Shown: positions 51,805 through 60,451 of the stretch, in pieces
How positions within the stretch are numbered: position 1 is the stretch's first letter
How the letters are laid out: each line of letters starts with the position of its first letter
NCBI RefSeq assembly: GCF_000421165.1
Contig: NZ_ATWI01000009.1
Span: 434,001 to 498,000 of the forward strand
DNA: 64,000 nt
From: Marinobacter daepoensis DSM 16072
GTDB lineage: Bacteria > Pseudomonadota > Gammaproteobacteria > Pseudomonadales > Oleiphilaceae
Reading direction: 5' to 3'
Notes under the pieces: model-generated
The model's database searches: none
Told to the model about the DNA's origin: nothing
The model's input: only the letters and a program-made list of their open reading frames with translations
Position numbers and translations under genes: made by a program

Positions 51805-52557
51805 TCAGAGGTTCTGCAACAGTCGTGCCGCAGCCTGTGAATTTTCATTGGCGGTAGACATCACCTTCACCTGCATCTCGTACTGACGGGACAGCTGAAG
51901 GTTGGCTATCATTTCCTCCACGGCATTGACGTTGGAGCTCTCCAGAAATCCGGTAGCCACCCGCATCAATGCATCTGGCGGCTCGGGGCCGTCCAGCACC
52001 TGGCCCGGCTGGCGACGAATAAACCCGTCGAGCCCTTTCTCCAGTGCCCCGGACGGCGGATTAACCAGCTTCAGGCGGTCCACTTCAACCAGTTGGTCCG
52101 GGGGACCGCCAACCGGGACAATCGAAATGGTTCCGTCGGTCCCGACCTGCAGATTGTCAAAAGGCGGTAAAGCCACCGGGCCACCGTTCCCCAGCACTAA
52201 CTCACCACTGGCCAGCCTTACCAGACCATTGACGTCTACCTGAAGGCTCCCGCTGCGGGTAAAAACTTCTTCCCCAAAATCGTTCTGAACGGCCAGCCAC
52301 CCCTCGCCATCAACCGCCACATCCAGCTTACGGCCGGTCTCCATCAAGGCACCGGCAGACAGGTCGGTCCCTGGCCTTTCGGTCAAGGCGTAGGCACGCG
52401 TGGGATGATGTTCCCCAAACACCGGCATACTCCGGGCCTGGGCAAAATCCTTTTTGAACCCGGTGGTATTTACGTTAGCCAGGTTATTGGCGTGGGCACG
52501 CTGGGCCAACATGTTCTGCTTGGCACCAGACATTCCAATGTAGAGGGCTTTGTCCAT
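51805..52557 (-). CDS. flgF: Flagellar proximal rod protein FlgF
   Basis: Proximal rod component of 250 residues. The start MDKALYIGMSGAKQNMLAQR has GGCAGGAGTTTGCCC ahead, deciding the ATG at 52557 over a TTG two codons upstream. The rod motif is ANNLANVNTTGFKKDF and the end SSNVNAVEEMIANLQLSRQY. It opens a second flg unit behind its own sigma-54 promoter. Confidence 0.96.
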   Translation of the reverse strand: MDKALYIGMSGAKQNMLAQRAHANNLANVNTTGFKKDFAQARSMPVFGEHHPTRAYALTERPGTDLSAGALMETGRKLDVAVDGEGWLAVQNDFGEEVFTRSGSLQVDVNGLVRLASGELVLGNGGPVALPPFDNLQVGTDGTISIVPVGGPPDQLVEVDRLKLVNPPSGALEKGLDGFIRRQPGQVLDGPEPPDALMRVATGFLESSNVNAVEEMIANLQLSRQYEMQVKVMSTANENSQAAARLLQNL

Positions 52558-52598
52558 GGGCAAACTCCTGCCGGAATTCTGACTGTTTCCAGTCTTAC

Positions 52599-52614
52599 TG
52601 CAGGAGTCGTGCCA
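52599..52614 (-). promoter_or_regulatory. Sigma-54 promoter of flgF
   Basis: TGGCACGACTCCTGCA matches TGGCACG-N4-TTGCA with one mismatch, and keeps the GG/GC pair at the required 10-base gap. It lies 42 bases ahead of flgF and follows flgE. In pseudomonads FleQ/FleR with sigma-54 drives such class II/III flagellar genes. Confidence 0.8.
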
Positions 52615-52632
52615 TGTTTTCTATGAAAGGAA

Positions 52633-54555
52633 TTAGCGCAGGTTGATGATCGTCTGGGTGACCGAGTCAGAGGTCTCAATCGTTTTGGCGTTTGCCTGAT
52701 AGTTGCGCTGCGCGATGATCAGATTCACCAGCTCCGCAGACAAATCAACGTTGGACTCCTCAACCGAGCTGGCCTCAATGGACCCAAGAGTGCCTGTATC
52801 CGGCGCTCCAATGACCGGCTGGCCAGATTCAAACGTCTCCACCCAGGTGGTATCGCCAACCGGCGACAAACCATCGGTATTGTTAAACGCAGCCAGCGCC
52901 ACCTGCCCCAGCGACTTCGATTGACCGTTGGTGTACCGGGCAAAGATCACACCCTGATCAGATACATCCAGACCTGACAAACGGCCGGTGGTGTAACCAT
53001 TCTGGCGCTGATCATTCACACCAAACGTTGCCCCGTACTGGGAGGTGTCGCCAAGACTCAGTATAAAAGCGGAACTGACAGCGGGCTCAGGAATCGGGCT
53101 AACCACACTGCCAGGGTCTGCCGGAGGGCCATCCGCACCGTTCGGCTGGCCACTGGGATCCTTGGGCACCCAATCCGTCACAATGATCTCGCCGTTAGGA
53201 TCTCCGTTTATCGACTCGAGTTCACCATCCTGATCAAAGATCGCAGTGTATGGCGTCTGATCGGTACCACCCACCAGCTCTCCATCGATCTGCAGGTAGA
53301 TCGACCACTGGCTCTGACCAACGCCATTGCCCGGTGACGGCTCTTTGACAAAGAACTGAGTCAGCTTATGGTCATTCCCGAGACTGTCGAAAATCGTGGT
53401 TGACGTTGCGTGGTTATAGGTACGCTGGTCAATCGGGTTGAACTCATTGGTGACCGTAAACGGCGTGTCGTTGAAAGCCGTCTCAAAGTTCGTCCCGCTG
53501 GAGGCCGGGTCCGTCGCCACCTGCGCCACGTTCCGGTTGGTGGTCACAAACACCTCGCCTTCATAAGCGGTCGCTGGGGGTAACGGATCACCGGCAGGCG
53601 CATCACCAAAGGCGATCTCCAGGGGTTCGCCACCGCTGTGAATGACCCGGAGACGGCCTGCCGTCGCAGGATCGTTATCATGATCCACCACTGACGCAGA
53701 AATCGCATTATCGGATGTGGCATTGATGGCACTGGCCAGCTCGTCCAGCGAGGAGACGCCCTGAAGATCCAGAGGAATGGGCGCAGAACCATTAACGCTG
53801 ATTTCCAGGCGGAAATTGCCAGCGGTACTGATAAAGTTGTCCGTCAGGCCGCCGTCCAGAACCGCCGTGGTGGTGGCTGTTGCCGTGACGCCAGGTGCGG
53901 CGTTAATCGCTGCCGCCGCTTCACTGGCAGAGGCCGTCGCCGACAGAGGTGGCACCGTATAATCACCCGTGCCATCAGAGTAACTGAAGGTGAACCCCTC
54001 ACCTTGCAGATCCGCAATGGTCAGCGGATCAAAATCCCGAATACGACGTTCAAGAACAGATTCCCGGGAATCGAGGTTGAGGCCGGAAATCAGATTAGTG
54101 GTACGCCGGGGCGCCAGGTTATCGGTCTGAATCTGCAGATCCCCGCGAATCCCTGACAGATTGCCGTCGTCGTCAGCAGTGTAGCCCTGAACACGCATAC
54201 TCTGATTGTTGATCACGTAACCGTTTTTGTCGATGGTGAACTGTCCGGCCCGGGAATAACGAATCTCTCCCCCATTGTTCAGTATGAAGAAGCCATCGCC
54301 GCTGATCGCCATATCCAGCCCGTTATCGGTAAAGCTGATGTTGCCCTGACCAAACGACTGAGCCACATCCTGCACCCGAACCCCGTCCCCGATCGGATTC
54401 GTACCGGAACTCAGGAATCCGCTGGCATAAAGGTCGCCGAACTGCACCCGACTGCCTTTGAAACCGACGGTACTGGCATTGGCAATATTATTACCGGTAA
54501 CTTCAAGATCCACCGAGGCAGCACGAAGACCACTCAGACCTGTATTAAACGCCAT
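52633..54555 (-). CDS. flgE: Flagellar hook protein FlgE (large)
   Basis: The hook structural protein. The 640-residue product has the N-terminal MAFNTGLSGLRAASVDLEVT and NASTVGFKGSRVQF and the C-terminal SNVDLSAELVNLIIAQRNYQ helices. The usual enteric FlgE is about 402 residues, so the extra 200 residues are in the surface domains (about 180-480), rich in Ala, Gly, Asp and Thr. It is transcribed with flgBCD. Confidence 0.95.
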   Translation of the reverse strand: MAFNTGLSGLRAASVDLEVTGNNIANASTVGFKGSRVQFGDLYASGFLSSGTNPIGDGVRVQDVAQSFGQGNISFTDNGLDMAISGDGFFILNNGGEIRYSRAGQFTIDKNGYVINNQSMRVQGYTADDDGNLSGIRGDLQIQTDNLAPRRTTNLISGLNLDSRESVLERRIRDFDPLTIADLQGEGFTFSYSDGTGDYTVPPLSATASASEAAAAINAAPGVTATATTTAVLDGGLTDNFISTAGNFRLEISVNGSAPIPLDLQGVSSLDELASAINATSDNAISASVVDHDNDPATAGRLRVIHSGGEPLEIAFGDAPAGDPLPPATAYEGEVFVTTNRNVAQVATDPASSGTNFETAFNDTPFTVTNEFNPIDQRTYNHATSTTIFDSLGNDHKLTQFFVKEPSPGNGVGQSQWSIYLQIDGELVGGTDQTPYTAIFDQDGELESINGDPNGEIIVTDWVPKDPSGQPNGADGPPADPGSVVSPIPEPAVSSAFILSLGDTSQYGATFGVNDQRQNGYTTGRLSGLDVSDQGVIFARYTNGQSKSLGQVALAAFNNTDGLSPVGDTTWVETFESGQPVIGAPDTGTLGSIEASSVEESNVDLSAELVNLIIAQRNYQANAKTIETSDSVTQTIINLR

Positions 54556-54583
54556 GACTTATACCTCCTGACCTGACACCGGA

Positions 54584-55261
54584 TCAGTTAATTTGTCGAA
54601 CTTCAGACAGCGGAATAGAGCCCATTCCCGCCAGATTCAATGTAATGAAGCCGTTCTTGCCCAGCGACACGCTATCCACATTAGCACTGACCATCGTTGG
54701 CAACTGCTCCATGCCGGAGGGATAGGACCCTTTTGCGACAATTGTGTAGGGTCCGGGCGGCAAATCATTGCCGTTACCATCCTGACCATCCCATTTGAAG
54801 GACACCACACCAGCCTGGCTGCCTCCCATATCAATCTGCCGCACCAGTTCACCGCTCTGGTTCATAACCGACAAACTCAAACCACCAGTGGAGGCCGGCA
54901 CCTGAATGGTACCTGTGACCTCACCCTCGTCACCCAGAATGCCAACCTGCGAAGGAGCCAGCACTGTTTTTCCGACCATCGCCGACGCCTGCAGCGCCTG
55001 GCTTGAGCGGAACTGCCCCACCACATCATCGACCCGGGAAGACAGGTTCTGCATTTCTTCAAGGGAGCTGAACTGAGCCAACTGAGCGATGAAGTCACCA
55101 TTATCCTGCGGCTCCAACGGGTTCTGGTTCTTCAACTGGGCCAGCATCAGCTCCATAAAGGCATCTTTGCCAAGCTCATTGCTTTTGCCGGACCGGCTCT
55201 CCGCCTGCGCCCGATACTGGCTCAGCACATCAGAGGCGGCTGCGGAATTCACTGCACTCAT
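54584..55261 (-). CDS. flgD: Flagellar hook capping protein FlgD
   Basis: The scaffold that caps the growing hook; 225 residues. The N-terminal core is LGKDAFMELMLAQLKNQNPL and EPQDNGDFIAQLAQFSSLEEM, followed by the FlgD Ig/tudor-like domain with SFKWDGQDGNGNDLPPGPY. It lies between flgC and flgE with gaps of 18 and 28 bases. Confidence 0.96.
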   Translation of the reverse strand: MSAVNSAAASDVLSQYRAQAESRSGKSNELGKDAFMELMLAQLKNQNPLEPQDNGDFIAQLAQFSSLEEMQNLSSRVDDVVGQFRSSQALQASAMVGKTVLAPSQVGILGDEGEVTGTIQVPASTGGLSLSVMNQSGELVRQIDMGGSQAGVVSFKWDGQDGNGNDLPPGPYTIVAKGSYPSGMEQLPTMVSANVDSVSLGKNGFITLNLAGMGSIPLSEVRQIN

Positions 55262-55279
55262 GGCTTACTCCCCGTTCTC

Positions 55280-55723
55280 TTACTGCTGACCCAGAGTCAG
55301 AATTCGTTGCATCATCGACTTCGCGGTATTCATCACATCGACATTCATCTGGAAACTCCGGGACGAGGACATCATGTCCGCCATTTCCTCAACCACGTTA
55401 ACGTTCGGGTAGAACACGTAACCATCCTCATTGGCGGCCGGATGATGCGGCTCGTAACGCATCTGAAGTTCGGCATCACTTTCAACAATACCCTCGACCC
55501 GAACCCCGGCGCCGGGACCTTCGCTGCCCCCCGCCCCCTGATGGCCCGGATTCAGCATGGCCTGCTGTATGGCCGCAAACACAGGCTTTCGGGCACGATA
55601 GGCGGTATCTGTGCTCGAACTGGCAGTCTCCGCATTGGCAATGTTGGATGCTGTTGTGTTCAGACGCAGGGACTGCGCGGTCATGCCGGAACCGGCAATA
55701 TCGAAAATGTTACCCAGTGACAT
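55280..55723 (-). CDS. flgC: Flagellar basal body rod protein FlgC
   Basis: Rod protein of 147 residues. FDIAGSGMTAQSLRLNTTAS and SNIANAETASSSTDTAYRAR at the start and YFYPNVNVVEEMADMMSSSR-like residues (YPNVNVVEEMADMMSSSRSF) at the end fit FlgC. The start ATG at 55723 is 33 bases after flgB. Confidence 0.96.
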   Translation of the reverse strand: MSLGNIFDIAGSGMTAQSLRLNTTASNIANAETASSSTDTAYRARKPVFAAIQQAMLNPGHQGAGGSEGPGAGVRVEGIVESDAELQMRYEPHHPAANEDGYVFYPNVNVVEEMADMMSSSRSFQMNVDVMNTAKSMMQRILTLGQQ

Positions 55724-55756
55724 GACAATCTCCTTTAATCGGGCTCATACGGCGGA

Positions 55757-56155
55757 TCATTCGCCTTTCAGCGCCTTGGTCAGACCGGCAAACTTACTGC
55801 TCAGAAACTGGAAACTGGCCTGGTAGTCCATGGCATTGCGCATGAACCGGCTCTGCTCGGCCTGGGCGTCAACGGTGTTACCGTCGATCGAAGGCTGGTG
55901 CGGAGTCCGGTACAGCAACTCACCGTCACTGCCCGGTTGAGAGGTATCCATATGACCATTGTGAGTGGTAGCCATTGCCAGCCCGGACACCGACTCCTGA
56001 GCTTTTTGCATCATGGCCCGAAAATCCACATCCCGGGCCTTGTATCCCGGGGTGTCAGCATTGGCAAGGTTGTTGGCCAGCACTTCCGCACGCCTGACTC
56101 GGGTCTGCAGGGCCTGCTCGTGAATACCCAGCGCGTTATCGAATGAAATTGCCAT
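55757..56155 (-). CDS. flgB: Flagellar basal body rod protein FlgB
   Basis: Proximal rod protein of 132 residues. The start MAISFDNALGIHEQALQTRV with CTGGAGGCAGTC upstream decides for ATG 56155; the open frame runs 60 codons further through the promoter. Motifs ANNLANADTPGYKARDVDF and MRNAMDYQASFQFLSSKFAG are typical. It leads the flgBCDE unit. Confidence 0.96.
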   Translation of the reverse strand: MAISFDNALGIHEQALQTRVRRAEVLANNLANADTPGYKARDVDFRAMMQKAQESVSGLAMATTHNGHMDTSQPGSDGELLYRTPHQPSIDGNTVDAQAEQSRFMRNAMDYQASFQFLSSKFAGLTKALKGE

Positions 56156-56228
56156 GACTGCCTCCAGATCTCTGCACCGACCGGCCAACGCCTCAGTGAT
56201 TGCCGGTTTTGCGTTCTGAAGCAGGTAA

Positions 56229-56244
56229 AGCAAGCAGGATGCCA
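56229..56244 (-). promoter_or_regulatory. Sigma-54 promoter of flgB
   Basis: TGGCATCCTGCTTGCT fits TGGCAC-N5-TTGCW with one mismatch and the exact GG-N10-GC spacing. It lies about 74 bases ahead of the flgB ATG and just after the terminator of the upstream gene. Confidence 0.85.
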
Positions 56245-56253
56245 GAAACAGAA

Positions 56254-56275
56254 AAACCCGCACTGGTGCGGGTTT
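56254..56275 (-). terminator. Rho-independent terminator of the nitroreductase gene
   Basis: AAACCCGCAC / GTGCGGGTTT perfect 10-base stem with a TG loop, followed by TTTCTG on the minus strand. It insulates the flgB promoter. Confidence 0.85.
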
Positions 56276-56361
56276 CAAAGGAGGCTGTATATTATTTGGG
56301 CGGCAATTAGCCGAATAAGAAGCCGGAGGCGGCAACCGGTTTCCTCACCGGCTCCGCCTAC

Positions 56362-56943
56362 CTATTCTTGCCAGGGCATGATCCGATCCGGCGCTTCCCA
56401 CCTGGCCACGTAGTCCCGGGGTTCAGGCCGGGGAACCTGCGGCTTCTTACTGGCCACCGTGCCGGTATAGAGGAAGCCCACGACCGACTCGCCCGACTCA
56501 AGCCCCAACCCCTCATGAAGCGAGGAATGATAAGCCACCGGCCCGGTCCGCCACATCGTACCGAAACCCGCCTCATTCAGCGCCAACGAGATAAAGGACA
56601 TCCCGACAGCAGCTGACATCACTTGCTCTGCTTCCGGCACTTTGGGGTGAGGACGGGGGCTTGCAACACCGACTATCACCATGGGTGCCCGAAGAGGAGC
56701 ATTACGCGCCCTCTCCTGCTCTTTTTCCGACGCTTCCGGCGGACAACACGCCGCGAACAGCTTACCCAGAGCCGCCAGCCCGCCACCCTCCACGACAAGA
56801 TACCGCCACGGCCTCAATAAGGCGTGATCAGGCGCTCTGCTTGCACACTGAAAAGCCTGATCAACAACCGCCACCGGCGGCGCAGGCTGCTCCAAACGTG
56901 GTTCGGAGGCACGGTCCAGAATAAAACGGGTAATCGAACTCAT
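56362..56943 (-). CDS. Nitroreductase family protein (YdjA-like)
   Basis: A small FMN-dependent oxidoreductase of 193 residues, likely a dimer. CASRAPDHALLRPWRYLVVEG is the flavin-binding start, MSAAVGMSFISLALNEAGFG the core, GTMWRTGPVAYH the mid motif, and VVGFLYTGTV the end. It resembles the short YdjA group; the substrate is unknown. ATG at 56943 (MSSITRFIL) is preferred over one 20 codons earlier. It is divergent from the Mpo1-like gene. Confidence 0.9.
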   Translation of the reverse strand: MSSITRFILDRASEPRLEQPAPPVAVVDQAFQCASRAPDHALLRPWRYLVVEGGGLAALGKLFAACCPPEASEKEQERARNAPLRAPMVIVGVASPRPHPKVPEAEQVMSAAVGMSFISLALNEAGFGTMWRTGPVAYHSSLHEGLGLESGESVVGFLYTGTVASKKPQVPRPEPRDYVARWEAPDRIMPWQE

Positions 56944-57078
56944 ACACTCTCGCTGTTGATGGTTTTTCCAATGACTCTCAGGGGCAACCTTGCTCCGGAT
57001 CAATTGTGAGTTCTACGTAATACTGTTAACCTTTAGTCGTAGTTCAAACCAACAATTATAAAGCACCGGCAGCATACC

Positions 57079-57390
57079 ATGAGCGACCAGCGGGCATTTC
57101 GCAACTTTGCAGAATTCTACCCATACTATCTGGAAGAACATCAGAACGTGATTTGTCGCCGCCTTCATTTCGCCGGCAGCTTACTTGTACTTCTGGTCGG
57201 TATCGGGGCCATTCTGAGCGGCAACGTACTGTGGCTGCTCGCCTTACCGGTTATCGGATACGGGTTTGCCTGGATTGGCCACTTCCAATTCGAGAAAAAC
57301 AGACCCGCCACCTTCAAACATCCTCTGTATAGCCTGATGGGAGACTGGGTGATGTTTCGTGACATGCTGATCGGCAGGATCCGGTTCTGA
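57079..57390 (+). CDS. Mpo1-like / DUF962 membrane protein
   Basis: A 103-residue protein with two hydrophobic helices (about 29-65) and conserved histidines: FYPYYLEEHQNVICRRLHF, WIGHFQFEKNRPATFKHPL. This is the DUF962 pattern; the yeast member Mpo1 is an Fe(II) dioxygenase in 2-hydroxy fatty acid alpha-oxidation, and bacterial members have been little studied. It overlaps nothing and lies 2 bases before the cyclase gene, suggesting coupled translation. Confidence 0.88.
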   Translation: MSDQRAFRNFAEFYPYYLEEHQNVICRRLHFAGSLLVLLVGIGAILSGNVLWLLALPVIGYGFAWIGHFQFEKNRPATFKHPLYSLMGDWVMFRDMLIGRIRF

Positions 57391-57392
57391 AA

Positions 57393-58832
57393 ATGATGAG
57401 TGCACCTGCCGAATTACGCAGCGTCACCGACAACGCCGGCAAGCTTGGACAAGGCGAACTCTACGACCACACCGTCGCTATCCCCCCCATGCCGGATTAC
57501 AACGGGCGCATCCTGGCTTACACCGCAACCGCGGTGATTATTGTAACCGGGGTGCTACAGGAAGTGCTTCCACAATGGTTGCTCTGGATGGTGGCAGGCG
57601 CAATGATCTGGCCACATCTCGCACATTTACTGACGCGAAGGACCTTTCTGAGACGCTCCGCCCGAATCCGGCAGAAAATGCTGTTTTTCGATTGCCTCAT
57701 CGGCGGTGTATTTATCGGCCTGCTCGGCCTGATTGCCATCCCCACCGTTTCGGTGATTCTGATGCTGATGTTCAGCTGCCTGATTGTCGGCGGTGTTCGG
57801 CAATGGCTGTTTGGCACCGCCATCATGTCGGGCTCGATGGTCGCTGCCGTTGCCGGCACCGGCACGGCAGCCAGCCTTGACGCCCCACTACTGACCAGCA
57901 TTGTTGCGATCCTTGCGACCGGCACCTACATTTGCGTGACCGCGTATTACTCTCATCAACAAGCCAGGGCCCTGCTGCTGGCCAAGACCCAGATCCAGAA
58001 TCAGCGGGAACAGTCCATCGCCCTGTCTCACAAACTGTCCAAATACCTCTCGCCGCAGGTCTGGCAATCCATATTTACCGGAGAGCGCGACGTTCGCCTG
58101 GAAACCCAGCGCAAGAAACTCGCGGTCTTCTTCTCAGACATCAAGGGATTTACCGAGCTGTCTGAGGAAATGGAGCCCGAAGCGCTTACGGAACTGCTTA
58201 ACCACTACTTCAATGAGATGTCTGAAGTCGCACTCAAGTATGGCGGCACCATCGACAAATTTGTGGGCGACTCCATCATGGTGTTCTTCGGTGACCCGAC
58301 CAGCCGGGGCCCAAGGGAAGACGCATTTTCCTGCGTCTCCATGGCCATTGAGATGCGCAAGCACATGAAGATTATGCGCCAGAAATGGCGCAGCCAGGGC
58401 ATCAAGACGCCACTGGAAATCCGCATGGGCATCAGTACCGGCTACACGACGGTGGGCAACTTTGGCGCTGAAAACCGAATGGACTACACCATCATCGGCA
58501 AGGAAGTGAACCTTGCCAGCCGCCTCGAATCCCTGGCTGAACCCGGTGAAATCCTGGTCTCCTACGAAACCTTCTCACTGATCAAAGACCGCATCATGTG
58601 CCGGGACAAAGGCGAGATCACCGTGAAAGGTTTTGGCCGGCCAGTTCCCATCTATGAAGTAGTGGATTTCCGCCGCGATATGGGGCCCAACCGAAGCTTT
58701 CTGGAGCACGAGCACAGCGGCTTTGCCATGTATCTGGACTCCGACAAAGTGACCGAAAGGGAGCGCAAAGCCATCCTCTGCGCCCTGGAAGACGCAGCCG
58801 AGCGGCTGCGCCAGGAAGACGATACGGAATAA
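57393..58832 (+). CDS. Membrane-anchored class III adenylate cyclase
   Basis: A 479-residue protein with about five or six membrane helices (40-185), a linker helix, and a class III cyclase domain (about 235-425). Metal aspartates Asp249 (FFSDIKGF) and Asp293 (VGDSIMVFFG), the adenine-specifying Lys289 and Asp364, and the transition-state pair Asn373/Arg377 (EVNLASRLES) are all present, so it should make cAMP. The N-terminal part resembles no sensor I can name. It follows the Mpo1-like gene after 2 bases and converges on queF. Confidence 0.9.
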   Translation: MMSAPAELRSVTDNAGKLGQGELYDHTVAIPPMPDYNGRILAYTATAVIIVTGVLQEVLPQWLLWMVAGAMIWPHLAHLLTRRTFLRRSARIRQKMLFFDCLIGGVFIGLLGLIAIPTVSVILMLMFSCLIVGGVRQWLFGTAIMSGSMVAAVAGTGTAASLDAPLLTSIVAILATGTYICVTAYYSHQQARALLLAKTQIQNQREQSIALSHKLSKYLSPQVWQSIFTGERDVRLETQRKKLAVFFSDIKGFTELSEEMEPEALTELLNHYFNEMSEVALKYGGTIDKFVGDSIMVFFGDPTSRGPREDAFSCVSMAIEMRKHMKIMRQKWRSQGIKTPLEIRMGISTGYTTVGNFGAENRMDYTIIGKEVNLASRLESLAEPGEILVSYETFSLIKDRIMCRDKGEITVKGFGRPVPIYEVVDFRRDMGPNRSFLEHEHSGFAMYLDSDKVTERERKAILCALEDAAERLRQEDDTE

Positions 58833-58840
58833 TCTGCCCG

Positions 58841-59659
58841 TTACTGCCTGACAAGCCTCGGGCCCGGGCCCTCTTCTGCATCCGTGCTTCGCCAGGGGTT
58901 GATGTCCAGCCCGCCCCGACGCGTGTAGCGTGCACACACCGTCAGCGACTCGGGCTGACATCTGGTCATAAGGTCAGTAAAGATGGTTTCCACACAGTGT
59001 TCATGGAAATCCTGTTTCTGGCGAAAACTGACGAGGTAACGCAATATCCCAGACCGGTTAAGCTTCCGGCCGGTATACCGTATGAAGACGGTAGCCCAGT
59101 CCGGCTGCCCGGTTACCGGACAATTGCTTTTCAGGAGGTGGGAACACAAGCCCTCGGTAACAACCGGGCCATCTGCCAGAAGCGATTCCGGCGCGTAGTC
59201 ATAAACCACAGCATCCACAGGCTCATCGTCGATGAGCTCAAAACCGTCAGGGCGACCCACTGCTGGCGCGGATGCATCCACACTGCGCAACTGCACGTTC
59301 ACCGATGCACCACAGGCGCTGGATAAGTCCCGGGTGATGGTTTCCACCACCTGCTCTCCGGACGAAAACACCGCCTGGTTCAGAGAGTTCAGATACAACT
59401 TCAGCGATTTACTCTCGATAATGGCTGGCGAAGCCGCCGGGAAACAGATCTCCGCCCAGGCCACGACAGGCATGCCGCCAGGCTTCAGCCAGGAGACCTC
59501 CCAAGCCTGCCAAAGATCCCCGCCAAACCACGGCCAGCGACCATCCTCCAGCCCGATTCGACGACGGTTTTCGCCCCGGGCCACGGGGAACAACAAAGCC
59601 GGATCGTACTGATCCGGGTACTCACTGGACTTGCCCAGCGGCGCATTATCAAGAGCCAT
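58841..59659 (-). CDS. queF: NADPH-dependent 7-cyano-7-deazaguanine reductase QueF
   Basis: Reduces preQ0 to preQ1 for queuosine. The 272-residue size is that of the long E. coli-type enzyme with two tunnelling-fold halves. The active-site cysteine is in LLKSNCPVTGQPDW, the substrate-binding ESKSLKLYLNS is present, and HEHCVETIF completes the C-terminal motif. Start ATG at 59659. It converges on the cyclase gene with an 8-base gap. Confidence 0.97.
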   Translation of the reverse strand: MALDNAPLGKSSEYPDQYDPALLFPVARGENRRRIGLEDGRWPWFGGDLWQAWEVSWLKPGGMPVVAWAEICFPAASPAIIESKSLKLYLNSLNQAVFSSGEQVVETITRDLSSACGASVNVQLRSVDASAPAVGRPDGFELIDDEPVDAVVYDYAPESLLADGPVVTEGLCSHLLKSNCPVTGQPDWATVFIRYTGRKLNRSGILRYLVSFRQKQDFHEHCVETIFTDLMTRCQPESLTVCARYTRRGGLDINPWRSTDAEEGPGPRLVRQ

Positions 59660-59677
59660 ATCACTTCCGGAAATGAA

Positions 59678-60451
59678 TCAGTGCCTGATACCCTTGCCAC
59701 GGGCGAGCATGCGCAATGCAACGACCGCCAGCAAGATGATGAAAACCAGAATCATACCAAGAGACACGAACGGATTAACGTCCGAAACTCCCAGTATGCC
59801 GTAACGGAACCCATTAACCATGTACAGGATAGGGTTGGCCATGGACACACCCTGCCAGAACGACGGTAACAGCTGGATGCTGTAGAACACCCCGCCCAGA
59901 TAGGTGAGCGGCGTCAGCACAAAGGTGGGCACAATCGAAATGTCGTCAAACTTCGTCGCCAGCATCGCGTTAATGAACCCGCCGAGTGAAAACAGGGCTG
60001 ACGTCAGGATAACGGTCACCACCACCATGGGCAGGTTGTGAATGCTCAACCGGGTGAACGCCAGCGACAGCACCGTCACAATCAGCCCGATACTCAGCCC
60101 CCGCGCCATCCCCCCTGCCACGTATCCCGACAGAATGGTCCAGTTCGGCACCGGCGACACCAACAACTCCTCAATGCTGCGCTGAAACTTCATTGAGAAG
60201 AAGGACGACACCACGTTGGCGTAGGAGTTGGTGATCACCGCCATCATGATCAGCCCAGGCACAATGAACTGCATGTAGTCGTAGCCGCCCATTTCCCCGA
60301 TACGAGAACCGATCAGGTTGCCAAAAATGATGAAATACAGCGTCATGGTCACCGCTGGCGGCAACAATGTCTGCGGCCAGATGCGGGTGAATCGACGGAC
60401 TTCCCGGATAACAATGGTTGAGAAGGCCGTCCAGAGTGCTTGGGGCGTCAT
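59678..60451 (-). CDS. ABC-2 family exporter permease (YadH-like)
   Basis: A 257-residue inner membrane protein with about six helices, of the ABC-2 type permease class. Motifs include QTLLPPAVTMTLYFIIFG and GSRIGEMGGYDYMQFIVPGL at the start and FVLTPLTYLGGVFYSIQLLP later. The start ATG at 60451 overlaps the ATPase stop (ATGA). Substrate unknown; E. coli YadGH, the closest family I recall, is also unassigned. Confidence 0.93.
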   Translation of the reverse strand: MTPQALWTAFSTIVIREVRRFTRIWPQTLLPPAVTMTLYFIIFGNLIGSRIGEMGGYDYMQFIVPGLIMMAVITNSYANVVSSFFSMKFQRSIEELLVSPVPNWTILSGYVAGGMARGLSIGLIVTVLSLAFTRLSIHNLPMVVVTVILTSALFSLGGFINAMLATKFDDISIVPTFVLTPLTYLGGVFYSIQLLPSFWQGVSMANPILYMVNGFRYGILGVSDVNPFVSLGMILVFIILLAVVALRMLARGKGIRH

